This document shows positions 48,199 to 55,147 of a stretch of 64,000 nt of DNA, in pieces. Made by a program: the position numbers and the translations under genes. Where the stretch lies: positions 62,001 through 126,000 of IMG/VR virus record IMGVR_UViG_3300045125_000040. The stretch is one strand, 5' to 3'. Under the pieces are notes generated by a model. It was given only the letters and a program-made list of their open reading frames with translations. It was not told the origin of the DNA and did no database searches. This DNA comes from a virus. Within the stretch, counting starts at the first letter, position 1. The number at the start of each line of letters is the position of its first letter.

Positions 48199-48391
48199 AA
48201 TCTATTGATGAACATAATAAGAAAGAATAAATTCTTTCAGAGTGTTAGAAAAAGTTGGAACTGGTATTCAATGTCCTCAATGTGGTGATGAATTATTAGA
48301 AACTAATCCCGGCACATTATTGATGTCAAATCCTCCACAGAAAAATGTTCATTGTCCCACTTGTAAATATAAAAGTTATATTATAGCATAA
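48195..48391 (+). CDS. Small zinc-ribbon protein (frameshifted)
   Basis: About 65 residues after a break near 48230. Begins MKSIDEHNKKE, then VGTGIQCPQCGDELLETNPG and VHCPTCKYKSYIIA: two CPxC knuckles 28 residues apart, a zinc ribbon. Such small ribbons in phages may bind nucleic acid or polymerase. ATGA overlap with the DUF3310 gene supports the start. Confidence 0.6.
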
Positions 48392-48408
48392 AGAAAGGGT
48401 GAATAATA

Positions 48409-49429
48409 ATGGAAATTAAAATCCCAATTGAAAAGTTACGTGAGAGAAAGCTTTTTGTAGCCACGCCAATGTATGGTGGACAGTGCGCCGGTATGTTTGC
48501 CAAGTCATGTGCAGATTTATCAGCTATTTGCACACAGTATGGAATTCCTCTACAGTATTATTATCTCTTCAACGAATCACTAATTACACGTGCTCGTAAT
48601 TATTGTTGCGATGAATTCATGCGTTCTGAAGCAGAACATATGATGTTTATTGATTCTGATATTGGTTTCAACCCACAAGACGTTATTGCTCTTATGGCGC
48701 GCTACAGGCTAATGATGAAGAAAAGTATGATATCATTGGCGGTCCATATCCCAAAAGTGTATTTCTTGGGAAAGGTAAAACACGCTGTTGATAAGGGTAT
48801 CGCTGATGACGATCCAAATATTCTAGAAAGATTCGTTGGTGATTATGTTTTCAATCCCAAGGGTGGTCAGCAATCTATCCCACTCCAATGAACCAGTAGA
48901 AGTTCTTGAGAGTTGGAACAGGATTTATGATGGTCACTAAGAAGGCCATGCAGAAGTTTTATGATGCTTATAAGGATCAGTATTCATATAAGCCAGATCA
49001 TGTTCGCACAGAACATTTTGATGGTTCAAGAGAAATTCTACAATTTTCCAGGCAGAGGTTGACCAAATCGACTTTGGGCGTTATTATGAGTCTGAAATGA
49101 AGCGGTTGGCTTCTCTAAAGCTAAATGATCCAGATGCTATTCAGAAAGAAATCACAAAGATTTTTGATACAGCAAAGGAACTTAATAGCAAAAAGTCAAA
49201 GCGTTATCTTTCAGAGGATTATTGGTTCTGTCAGAAGGCACAAGATATTGGTCTTAAGACATGGTTCTGTCCATGGATGAAGATGCAGCATGTTGGAACT
49301 TATATATTTGGTGGATCATTGGCTGACTTGGCTCAGATTGGTGCTTCTGCAACTGCTGATCCGAGGTGCTATTGGCGGGAAGCCAAAGAAAAAGAATTAA
49401 GATTGAAGGGGTTATATTATGAAAATTGA
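48409..49429 (+). CDS. GT-A type glycosyltransferase (frameshifted)
   Basis: About 340 residues after joining breaks near 48705, 48765, 48885, 48915 and 49045. LFVATPMYGGQCAGMFAKSC, NESLITRARNYCCDEFMRSE and MMFIDSDIGFNPQDV (DxD-like metal motif) form the donor-binding half; VGTGFMMVTKKAMQKF and LSEDYWFCQKAQDIGLKTWF with a final His motif MQHVGTY complete it. Common in cyanophage-like T4 phages. May glucosylate phage DNA or a virion protein; target unknown. It overlaps gp45 by 11 nt. Confidence 0.8.
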
Positions 49430-50074
49430 TGCTGATACTATCAATGTGTTGAAGAGTTTTTCTAAAATCAATCCTTCTATTGTGTTTTCAGAGGGAAATA
49501 TCATAAAGTCAACATCTCCCAAGAAGTCTGTTAAGGCTATTGCCAGAGTCAAGACTAACTTTCCCAAGAGATTTGCAATCTATAATCTGGATCGTTTCAT
49601 TGGTATTCTTAGTACTTTTAATGATCCAGATATGGAATTTAATGATACTTCTGTTATTATTTCTGATAATAATAAGAAAATCAATTATGTATATGCTGAT
49701 GAAAGCACATTAAAAATCTTTGACAAAAGAAATTCCTTTTCCGTCGCCTTATATCACATGCACAGTTACAAATGAAAATTTGAAAGATGTAGAAAAAGGC
49801 GGCGGGTATTTTGGCGTTTCCTGAAATTGTTATTTCTGGTGATGGAAGTAACCTATATATTCAGGCAATGAATTCGGCTAATCCATCAGCGGATGTTTAT
49901 TCAATTAACATTGGATATACTGACAAGGTGTTTAGGGCTGTGTTTAATTGTGAGAATATTAAATTTCTACCAAGGAATTATGAAGTTAATATTGCATCAT
50001 CAGGAATTGCACATTTCGTAAGTGAAGATGTTGAATATTATATTGTGATTGAAGCAAAACCTTCAATGTTCTGA
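49419..50074 (+). CDS. gp45: Sliding clamp gp45 (frameshifted)
   Basis: About 219 residues after breaks near 49732 and 49795. KIDADTINVLKSFSKINPSI, FAIYNLDRFIGILSTF, IPFPSPYITCTVTNENLKDV and FPEIVISGDGSNLYIQAMN follow gp45. The trimeric clamp tethers the replicase and activates gp55-dependent late transcription. A terminator hairpin follows; gp44 is next. Confidence 0.9.
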
Positions 50075-50099
50075 TGGGGGTTATTCCCCCATTTTATAT
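50074..50099 (+). terminator. Intrinsic terminator between gp45 and gp44
   Basis: ATGGGGG (50074-50080), loop TTATT, CCCCCAT (50086-50092), followed by TTTATATT. Seven GC-rich base pairs and a T-rich tail fit a rho-independent terminator that could lower clamp-loader expression relative to the clamp. Confidence 0.68.
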
Positions 50100-50116
50100 T
50101 ATGATGGAGATATAGT

Positions 50117-51053
50117 ATGAATGAAGAATTCTTGTGGGTAGAAAAGTATCGCCCTAAGACTATTGAAGACACGGTTCTTCCATGTGATCTTAAGAAAACT
50201 TTCAGCTGTTTGTTTATCAGAAGAATATTCCAAATTTGATTCTATCAGGCACATCAGGTATTGGTAAGACTACCGTTGCACGTGCTATGCTGGAGCAGTT
50301 GGAGTGTGATTATATTGTAATTAATGGATCTATGAATGGAAACATCGACACTCTCAGAAACGAAATCCTCAACTTTGCCTCAAGCGTCAGTTTTTCTGGT
50401 GGAAGAAAATACGTCATCCTTGATGAGGCAGACTACCTCAATGCCAACTCAACACAACCTGCACTCCGTAACTTTATGGAGGAGTTCTCCAGAAACTGTG
50501 GTTTCATTCTCACTTGTAACTTCAAGAACCGTATTATCGAACCGCTCCACTCAAGGTGTTCGGTAATTGATTTCAAGATTAACAAGAAGTCAATGGCCAA
50601 ACTTGCTACACAGTTTTTTCAACGTGTCTGTGATATTCTACAGAATGAAAATGTAGAATATGACGAGTCTGTTGTGGCAGAAGTCATTAATAAATATTTT
50701 CCAGATTGGAGGAGAGTATTAAATGAACTTCAAAGGTATTCTACGATTGGTCGTATTGATTCTGGTATTTTGGTTAATCTACAAGAAACTTCAATCAAGG
50801 AACTTGTTAAATACCTAAAGGACAAGAATTATACAGAAGTTCGTAAATGGGTAAAGAACAATCTTGATACAGACGTAAATGAACTTTTCAATCAATTTTA
50901 TGAAATTTCATCTGAAATCTGTACAAAGCAGACTACCCCTCAACTTGTATTGGACCTAGCGAGGTATCAATACCAACATGCATTGTGGCAAATCCAGAAA
51001 TCAATTTTCTTGCTTTCCTTGTTGAGGTCATGATGAACTGTGAGTTTGTCTGA
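50117..51053 (+). CDS. gp44: Clamp loader ATPase gp44 (frameshifted)
   Basis: About 312 residues after breaks near 50205 and 51005. LWVEKYRPKTIEDTVLP, ILSGTSGIGKTTVARAMLEQ (Walker A), KYVILDEADYLNANSTQPAL (Walker B DEAD), ILTCNFKNRIIEPLHSRC (sensor and Arg finger SRC). AAA+ ATPase that opens gp45 with gp62. The end overlaps the gp62 GTG by 14 nt, as expected for coupled translation. Confidence 0.92.
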
Positions 51054-51435
51054 TGACATATGATTGGAGATATGAAAATAGTATTATAAATGGTAAAGAG
51101 ATTCCCGTTGATGATGATTATTCACAATGGAGAACCAATAGTATCCTTGCTAATCCAAGGATACGGTTTTATATGCGAATGAAATTAACATGGTTAATGT
51201 TAAGATCAGATGCATTATGACTATTTGTTTAATTCTATTCGTAAGTATAAACGATGGTCTAAGCCATTATCAATACGCAGAAAAAAAGAAAAAGAGAAAG
51301 GAAATGGAGTTAATTTCTTTAATTTCAGAATATTATAAATATAATACACTTCGTGCTAAAGAAGCAATTAAAGTTCTTTCGGCAGAGGATATAGAAATTA
51401 TAAGAAAAAAATTAGATAAAGGTGGAGTAAAATGA
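51040..51435 (+). CDS. gp62: Clamp loader small subunit gp62 (frameshifted)
   Basis: About 131 residues. I propose GTG 51040 (MSLSDDIYDWRYENSII after a break near 51060; second break near 51180). The segment RFYANEINMVNVKDQMHYDY then LFNSIRKYKRWSKP resembles the conserved core of cyanophage gp62 (YANxMN...YDYLxxxIRKxKRxSKW). Shorter than T4 gp62 (187 residues). Order gp44-gp62-regA supports the call. Confidence 0.72.
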
Positions 51436-51832
51436 ATGAATATTTGGACTCTCTAATTGAGGTTAAGATAGCCGAAGAAGAAGATTTTCTTAAAATAAAA
51501 GAAACATTGACCAGGATTGGTGTAGCTTCACGTAAAGAAAAGAAATTATTTCAATCTTGTCATATTTTTCCACAAGCAGGAAAATATTATATTATTCATT
51601 TAAAGAAATGTTTATTATTGATGGTAAGCCATCTAATTTTTCTGAGGAAGATAAAGGCCGAAGAAACAAGATTATAAGTCTCCTACAAGAATGGGGATTA
51701 TTGAAGATCGTTGAACCTGAAAGAATTCAGGAACCAATGGCCTCCATGAGTCAGATCAAAATTATCAATCATAAAGAAAAGAATGATTGGAATTTAGAAT
51801 CAAAATATAATATGGGCAGAAAAAAGAAGTAA
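51432..51832 (+). CDS. regA: Translational repressor RegA (frameshifted)
   Basis: About 133 residues after a break near 51600. EEDFLKIKETLTRIGVASRK, KLFQSCHIFPQAGKYYIIHF, KEMFIIDGKPSNFSEEDKGR and LLQEWGLLKIVEPERIQ align almost residue by residue with T4 RegA, which binds ribosome sites of early mRNAs (gp44, gp45, rIIB). Start overlaps gp62 by 4 nt. T4 has gp43 next; here only small genes follow. Confidence 0.92.
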
Positions 51833-51841
51833 GGATATATT

Positions 51842-52163
51842 ATGGCAAGAAAAGTCAGCCGCTGATTTAAAACTACGGAAAATCTCTCAAATTCTATTTC
51901 CAGAAACAAAAGTATTTGAGAGAGTAGAAGATAGTTGAAAAAATAAAATATATGGTTGATTATTCAATAGATAACAATCTATACGCAGTTCTTATTGATC
52001 TACAAGAAGGTAATAACACCAAGCTTGTCAGAATACAATTAATAAATGTATTGAGGCTCTTAACAAGGTCAGAGACATTCTAGAAGCCAGTATGTATTTG
52101 GAGAAAGACGCCAGATATATTATGGTGGACATGATAGAGGATAAGAACGTTGAAGACATTTAA
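51842..52163 (+). CDS. Small helical protein after regA (frameshifted)
   Basis: About 107 residues after breaks near 51860, 51940 and 52035. ARKVSAADLKLRKISQILFP, YMVDYSIDNNLYAVLIDLQE and CIEALNKVRDILEASMYLEK give a mixed alpha/beta small protein. No family recognised. Several breaks make the sequence uncertain. Confidence 0.45.
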
Positions 52164-52386
52164 TCCAAATAATTGTGAACAGAAAGAAATTTCTTTAGAG
52201 TCACTTGACATTTTGGAAAAAATGATAGATACTAGGTTTGAGTATTTGATAGAAAAAATGTATGAGAACCATTCTTATGCATTAAACATATATGAAAACA
52301 AATACTTACCACAAAAACAAAAAATGTATGAAATTCTCAAAAAGAGATTGACAATACCAAAAATAAGTAGTATACTGTATAAATAA
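52150..52386 (+). CDS. Small helical protein
   Basis: 78 residues from a TTG start overlapping the previous gene by 14 nt. Helical segment ISLESLDILEKMIDTRFEYL and a Lys-rich end. Its 3' part contains the promoter pair at 52348-52385. Function unknown. Confidence 0.45.
   Translation: MKTFNPNNCEQKEISLESLDILEKMIDTRFEYLIEKMYENHSYALNIYENKYLPQKQKMYEILKKRLTIPKISSILYK
52348..52385 (+). promoter_or_regulatory. Tandem early (sigma70) and late promoters
   Basis: TTGACA (52348-52353), 17-nt spacer, TATACT (52371-52376); immediately followed by TATAAATA at 52378-52385. The small gene at 52410 starts 24 nt downstream with a gaaggag ribosome site, so it and its followers could be made both early and late. 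Confidence 0.72.
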
Positions 52387-52409
52387 TCGAGATTGAAGGA
52401 GATTATAGT

Positions 52410-52616
52410 ATGGGTGATGTGAATATTAATACAGTATCTAACATGTTTTCTGCGGTAAATGATAGCGTAACACTATATCGTTTTGAAAATGGTTGGATGG
52501 TTGAGATCAATGGACGAGATCACTTTGATGAATGGCCAACAATAAAGATTGTCTGCTCTGATCTAAAAAGTGTCTTGACTCTTCTAGAAGAATATAGTAA
52601 GATTAAACTCACTTAA
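52410..52616 (+). CDS. Small conserved-looking protein under dual promoter
   Basis: 68 residues, intact. DSVTLYRFENGWMVEINGRD, EWPTIKIVCSDLKSVLTLLE: an alternating beta pattern followed by a helix, like small phage regulatory or inhibitor proteins. No family assigned. Confidence 0.6.
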   Translation: MGDVNINTVSNMFSAVNDSVTLYRFENGWMVEINGRDHFDEWPTIKIVCSDLKSVLTLLEEYSKIKLT

Positions 52617-52637
52617 ATCTTGAAACGGAGATATACA

Positions 52638-52812
52638 ATGGACGGTATTCAGATTCAGATGCAAGATCCCTCCGGTAACTGGAGAACGTATAATCTCACA
52701 ACGAATTTTTCCATGCCAGATTCGTATGGAAATGGAGAATCTTCGGCGTCAGTTCCCTGAAAGCAGGGTACGTGCCGTTGATATGAACGGTCGGCTAATC
52801 GACATTCTTTAA
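52638..52812 (+). CDS. Small conserved phage protein (frameshifted)
   Basis: About 58 residues after a break near 52730. Starts GIQIQMQDPSGNWRTYNLT and ends RRQFPESRVRAVDMNGRLID then IL; the RVRAVDxxGRLIDIL ending recurs in many phages as a small protein of unknown role. Good ribosome site (cggag). Confidence 0.55.
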
Positions 52813-52831
52813 CATGAAAGGGTAATATATA

Positions 52832-53053
52832 ATGACAAAGTATCAGAAGGCTTATGATGCACTAGTTAATAAGGGTCTGGAACTAACGACGAAGCAGATT
52901 ACGTCACGTTTTGGTGTTGCTAATCCCTATGACGTGATCTATATGCTCCGTAATAACGGTTTTCAATATTGTCAATGAGAAGGTTACAAATCGTAATGGT
53001 ACAAAGACTTCGAAGTATCGTTACGTAGCCGCAAAGACAAAGAAGCGGTAATA
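52832..53053 (+). CDS. Small winged-helix-like protein (frameshifted)
   Basis: About 73 residues after a break near 52968. YQKAYDALVNKGLELTTKQI, SRFGVANPYDVIYMLRNNGF and VTNRNGTKTSKYRYV resemble a small winged helix with a beta wing; such proteins are frequent in T4-like phages and may bind DNA. Stop lies 3 nt before a candidate structured RNA. Confidence 0.6.
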
Positions 53054-53055
53054 TA

Positions 53056-53125
53056 AGCGGGTGGGAGGTATAGTTATCTTGCCGGTTTCATACGCCGGTA
53101 AAAGTGGGGGCAGTTCCCACCCGCT
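53056..53125 (+). ncRNA. Candidate structured RNA with two alternative stems
   Basis: Outer arms AGCGGGTGGGA (53056-53066) and TCCCACCCGCT (53115-53125) pair perfectly over 11 bp. Inside, TTGCCGG (53079-53085) pairs with CCGGTAA (53095-53101). A second copy of the left arm core, GTGGG (53104-53108), can pair with the same CCCAC (53116-53120), giving a small competing hairpin. GC-rich against an AT-rich background and free of genes. Could be a riboswitch-like element, a processed small RNA or an mRNA end; I recognise no known class. Confidence 0.5.
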
Positions 53126-53146
53126 TCCAATAATACGAACTTCCTG

Positions 53147-53184
53147 ATTGTATTCTTTTTTTACCTCTATTTCTCGAATACAAT
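53147..53184 (+). other. Inverted repeat in the gap before tRNA-Lys
   Basis: ATTGTATTC (53147-53155) and GAATACAAT (53176-53184) are perfect 9-bp arms with a 20-nt T-rich loop. The rest of 53126-53234 holds nothing else I can name. It may be part of the same transcript structure as the element before it. Confidence 0.35.
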
Positions 53185-53234
53185 TTTCGTGCAGGTTTTC
53201 TGTGATCCTGTGGAAGAAAAACAGACAAGTTTAC

Positions 53235-53310
53235 GGACTCTTAGCTCAGTAGGTAGAGCATCGGACTTTTAATCCGCTGGTCTTGGGTTCGAACCCCAAA
53301 GAGTCCTCCA
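53235..53310 (+). tRNA. tRNA-Lys (anticodon TTT)
   Basis: Acceptor GGACTCT pairs with AGAGTCC; D arm TAGCTCAGTAGGTAGAGCA; anticodon loop CTTTTAA with anticodon TTT; T arm TGGGTTCGAACCCCA; CCA encoded at 53308-53310. 76 nt, complete cloverleaf. Lys(UUU) suits the A-rich codon use of the phage. Confidence 0.95.
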
Positions 53311-53311
53311 C

Positions 53312-53319
53312 TATAAATA
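53312..53319 (+). promoter_or_regulatory. T4-type late promoter TATAAATA
   Basis: Exact TATAAATA one base after the tRNA-Lys CCA end and 18 nt before the ATG at 53337, with a caaggaga ribosome site between. Confidence 0.6.
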
Positions 53320-53336
53320 GGGCAAGGAGATTGCCC

Positions 53337-53538
53337 ATGAGTGTAATTGATTTTACAAAGTTAAAAGAGAAGCAAGAACTTCAGCGTGAACTAAAAAGAA
53401 TGGCAAGAGCGTTTACGTTTGGCTTATGAATATGATTGGAAAGATCCTTCAAGAGCTATCTGCCATTCTGAAGTTAAAAGATTAAAAGAACTTTTGGAAC
53501 CAGAAACAATTATTGACAAGATAAGTAGATTGAGTTAG
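53337..53538 (+). CDS. Small charged helical protein between tRNAs (frameshifted)
   Basis: About 67 residues after a break near 53406. SVIDFTKLKEKQELQRELKR, MARERLRLAYEYDWKDPSRA and EVKRLKELLEPETIIDKIS give a highly charged helical protein. Similar small helical proteins are common in T4-like phages; function unknown. It ends 5 nt before tRNA-Asn. Confidence 0.5.
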
Positions 53539-53543
53539 TATAT

Positions 53544-53618
53544 TGGAGTGTGGCGCAGCGGTAGCGCAGGTGACTGTTAATCACTTGGTCGCAGGTTCGA
53601 ATCCTGCCTCTCCAGCCA
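53544..53618 (+). tRNA. tRNA-Asn (anticodon GTT)
   Basis: Acceptor TGGAGTG with CTCTCCA (one T-T mismatch), D arm with GCGC/GCGC, anticodon loop CTGTTAA with anticodon GTT, T arm GCAGGTTCGAATCCTGC, encoded CCA. Asn is abundant in the fibre proteins, which use AAT heavily. Confidence 0.93.
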
Positions 53619-53630
53619 GTTTAGAGAAGG

Positions 53631-53725
53631 CAGTATCGCATCACGGCTATGGATCTGCGGAGCTATAGCGAGGTCGGGAGATGAACCGTGAGGAGGCCAT
53701 CGTAACCTTGGAAACCCGGATACTG
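53631..53725 (+). ncRNA. Candidate structured RNA near tRNAs
   Basis: CAGTATC (53631-53637) pairs with GATACTG (53719-53725), closing a 95-nt element. Inside, CACGG (53642-53646) pairs with CCGTG (53696-53700), and CTAT (53647-53650) with ATAG (53665-53668), forming nested helices. No open frame of note, GC-rich. It lies 12 nt after tRNA-Asn. A phage small RNA or a tRNA-derived or processed element is possible; class not recognised. Confidence 0.45.
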
Positions 53726-53762
53726 AAAAGAGGATGCATACTCGTTCCTTTCTAATTTAATA

Positions 53763-53816
53763 GACTATGGGGTGGACGCCATAAATAGTCCCGTGAGGGT
53801 CCACGGTTAGACCCTC
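53763..53816 (+). promoter_or_regulatory. Leader element with competing helices
   Basis: GACTAT (53763-53768) pairs with ATAGTC (53785-53790). GTGGAC (53772-53777) can pair with GTCCAC (53799-53804), which overlaps AGGGTC (53796-53801) that pairs with GACCCT (53810-53815). The last hairpin is followed by CCTTTAA and then by the ribosome site (ggagag) of a secreted protein. CATAAATA (53780-53787), a weak late box, is inside. Attenuator-like layout; unproven. Confidence 0.4.
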
Positions 53817-53833
53817 CTTTAATGGAGAGAAAG

Positions 53834-54110
53834 ATGAAGAAGTTTTTAATTGTTCTTACGTTTCTTGGTTTAATTGCTGCAACTCCAGCTAATGCATGAG
53901 TATCGCTATGGGTATGGTGGATACTATGGAGGATGGGGTCCAGGTGCAGCAGTTGGTGCGATGGCTGGTGCCGCTATTCTTGGTGGTGTAATTGGTGGTG
54001 CTATTGCCTCGCAGCCCTATTATGGTGGATATTATAATGGATACTATCCACGTAACTATTACTATTATAATGCTCCTCCTCCTGTTTACAACTATTATTA
54101 TGGATGGTAA
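53834..54110 (+). CDS. Secreted Gly/Tyr-rich small protein with glycine zipper (frameshifted)
   Basis: About 91 residues. MKKFLIVLTFLGLIAATPAN then A is a clear Sec signal peptide (Lys, hydrophobic core, A-N-A cleavage site). A break near 53897 then leads into EYRYGYGGYYGGWGPGAAVG, AMAGAAILGGVIGGAIA (glycine-zipper-like segment that could insert in a membrane) and a Tyr/Asn/Pro-rich tail (PYYGGYYNGYYPRNYYYYN). Such Gly/Tyr proteins are known in the envelopes of Proteobacteria, some of them Alphaproteobacteria, so host origin is possible. Followed 1 nt later by another secreted protein gene. Confidence 0.7.
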
Positions 54111-54111
54111 A

Positions 54112-54378
54112 ATGAAAAAGCTTCTATTGGCTTCGGTTTTTGTCATGATTTCTACAAGTTCTTTTGCACAGTATATTATTTCTGGTTATGGTCCTGTTAC
54201 AGGAAATGTATATATTGCAGAGCCATATGTATATCCTGTACCAGTTCCTGTGGCTGTGCCTCAACCAGTTCCTGTTCCTGTTCCAGCCCGTAGACCAGTT
54301 TGTACTTCATATCCTGATCCATGGGACACACTAGGATATATTTTTGGTGATCCCTTTATGATCACTACTTGTTATTAA
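54112..54378 (+). CDS. Secreted Pro/Val-repeat small protein
   Basis: 88 residues, intact. MKKLLLASVFVMISTSSFAQ is a Sec signal peptide (cleavage after SFA). The mature part has PYVYPVPVPVAVPQPVPVPV, a Pro-Val repeat likely forming an extended rod, then a Cys pair (RRPVCTSYPD, ITTCY) at the C-terminal end. It might span the periplasm or modify the cell surface, for example in lysis or superinfection exclusion; this is inference. Confidence 0.7.
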   Translation: MKKLLLASVFVMISTSSFAQYIISGYGPVTGNVYIAEPYVYPVPVPVAVPQPVPVPVPARRPVCTSYPDPWDTLGYIFGDPFMITTCY

Positions 54379-54386
54379 CGGCTAGT

Positions 54387-54460
54387 GCGGGTGTAGCTCA
54401 ACGGTAGAGCAGTCACTGCTCGCAGTGACAGGGTGTTGGTTCAAGTCCAGCCACCAGCAC
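54387..54460 (+). tRNA. tRNA-like gene, anticodon uncertain
   Basis: D arm TAGCTCAACGGTAGAGCA, T arm GTTGGTTCAAGTCCAGC and acceptor GCGGGTG/CACCAGC (one mismatch) give a tRNA shape. The anticodon arm GTCAC/GTGAC encloses an 8-base loop TGCTCGCA, one base too long, so the anticodon (GCT, CTC or TGC are possible readings) cannot be fixed. One inserted base, as in many genes here, is the simplest explanation. No CCA is encoded. Confidence 0.65.
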
Positions 54461-54480
54461 TATAAAAAAAGAGTTTAATT

Positions 54481-54583
54481 ATGGATAAAAGTATCTTCAA
54501 ATTATGTGGATGAAAGTTCTAGCGTTTTTCTTCTAATGATAACAATGGGATTTATTCTACAAGATTTATATACCTTTGGATAA
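54481..54583 (+). CDS. Possible broken small membrane protein between tRNAs
   Basis: ATG 54481 opens MDKSIFKLCG and stops; in another frame MWMKVLAFF (from 54504) followed after a shift by LLMITMGFILQDLYTFG is strongly hydrophobic, ending just before tRNA-Gly. One or two single-base errors would unite these as a ~34-residue membrane peptide. Weak support. Confidence 0.3.
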
Positions 54584-54585
54584 TT

Positions 54586-54660
54586 GCGGGTATAACTCAG
54601 GGGTAGAGTGTCAGCCTTCCAAGCTGTTCGTCGCTGGTTCGAATCCAGTTGCCCGCTCCA
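54586..54660 (+). tRNA. tRNA-Gly (anticodon TCC)
   Basis: Acceptor GCGGGTA/TGCCCGC, D arm AACTCAGGGGTAGAGT, anticodon loop CTTCCAA with anticodon TCC, T arm CTGGTTCGAATCCAG, encoded CCA. 75 nt. Gly(GGA) codons suit the glycine-rich adhesins. Confidence 0.94.
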
Positions 54661-54664
54661 TTTT

Positions 54665-54694
54665 AAAGAGAGAGTGAAAACTCTCTCTTTTTTA
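54665..54694 (+). terminator. Intrinsic terminator after tRNA cluster
   Basis: AAAGAGAGAG (54665-54674), loop TGAAAA, CTCTCTCTTT (54681-54690), then further T residues. Perfect 10-bp stem with a T-rich tail; ends the tRNA/secreted-protein transcript. Confidence 0.82.
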
Positions 54695-54720
54695 TTGACA
54701 ATTTTTATATTTGGTATAAT
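54695..54720 (+). promoter_or_regulatory. Sigma70-like promoter with short spacer
   Basis: TTGACA (54695-54700) and TATAAT (54715-54720) are perfect boxes but only 14 nt apart; a missing base or two in the T-rich spacer would restore normal spacing. Predicted start near 54727 coincides with the ATG of the deaminase, implying a leaderless mRNA. Confidence 0.55.
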
Positions 54721-54726
54721 AATATC

Positions 54727-55147
54727 ATGATAAACAATCGTGACGAAAAAATATATGGCCTTCCTTAGACGACTGGCCATAAACAATCAAATGAAAATGA
54801 AACTCGCTGCGTGTCTTGTTATACGCAATGAGATCATTTCTATTGGTCTTAATTCTGATAAGTCACATCCTATGCAGAAAAAATTCTCAAAGAATAGTGA
54901 TGCGATCTTTAAACATGCAGAGGTTGACTGTATTATCAATGCTCTGCGTCATGTTGATCAAGAGGATTTGAAGTCTGCCACTCTTTATGTCCACCGTGTC
55001 AAGAGACAATACAAAGGAGATAAAGAGTGGTCTGATGGAATGGCTGAACCGTGCTGTGGTTGTTATAAAGCCATAGAGCATTTCGGTATCAAAAGGACCG
55101 TCTTTTCAACTGATGAAGAATCTAAATTTGGAGTCAGTTGGGTCTAA
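54727..55147 (+). CDS. Cytidine/dCMP deaminase family protein (frameshifted at start)
   Basis: About 139 residues. ATG 54727 gives MINNRDEK; one extra A in the A-run at 54744-54749 shifts into KYMAFLRRLAINNQMKMKLA, so I join them. Zinc-site motifs: FKHAEVDCIINAL (HAE) and EPCCGCYKAIEHFGI (PCxxC). LVIRNEIISIGLNSDKSHPM is also typical of phage deaminases. It would deaminate dCMP (to dUMP for dTMP synthesis) or a related nucleotide. Convergent with the minus-strand block; the ends overlap by 14 nt. Confidence 0.82.

Noticed and set aside
53513-53541. TTGACA-17-TAGTAT promoter in front of tRNA-Asn
   Set aside because: Boxes look good but the start site would fall inside the tRNA (about 53548), and both boxes lie in or at the end of a coding frame; likely chance.
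54502-54786. Minus-strand 94-residue open frame over tRNA-Gly
   Set aside because: It contains the antisense of a tRNA (the familiar SGQLDSNQRRTAWKADTLP pattern), a well-known false gene call.
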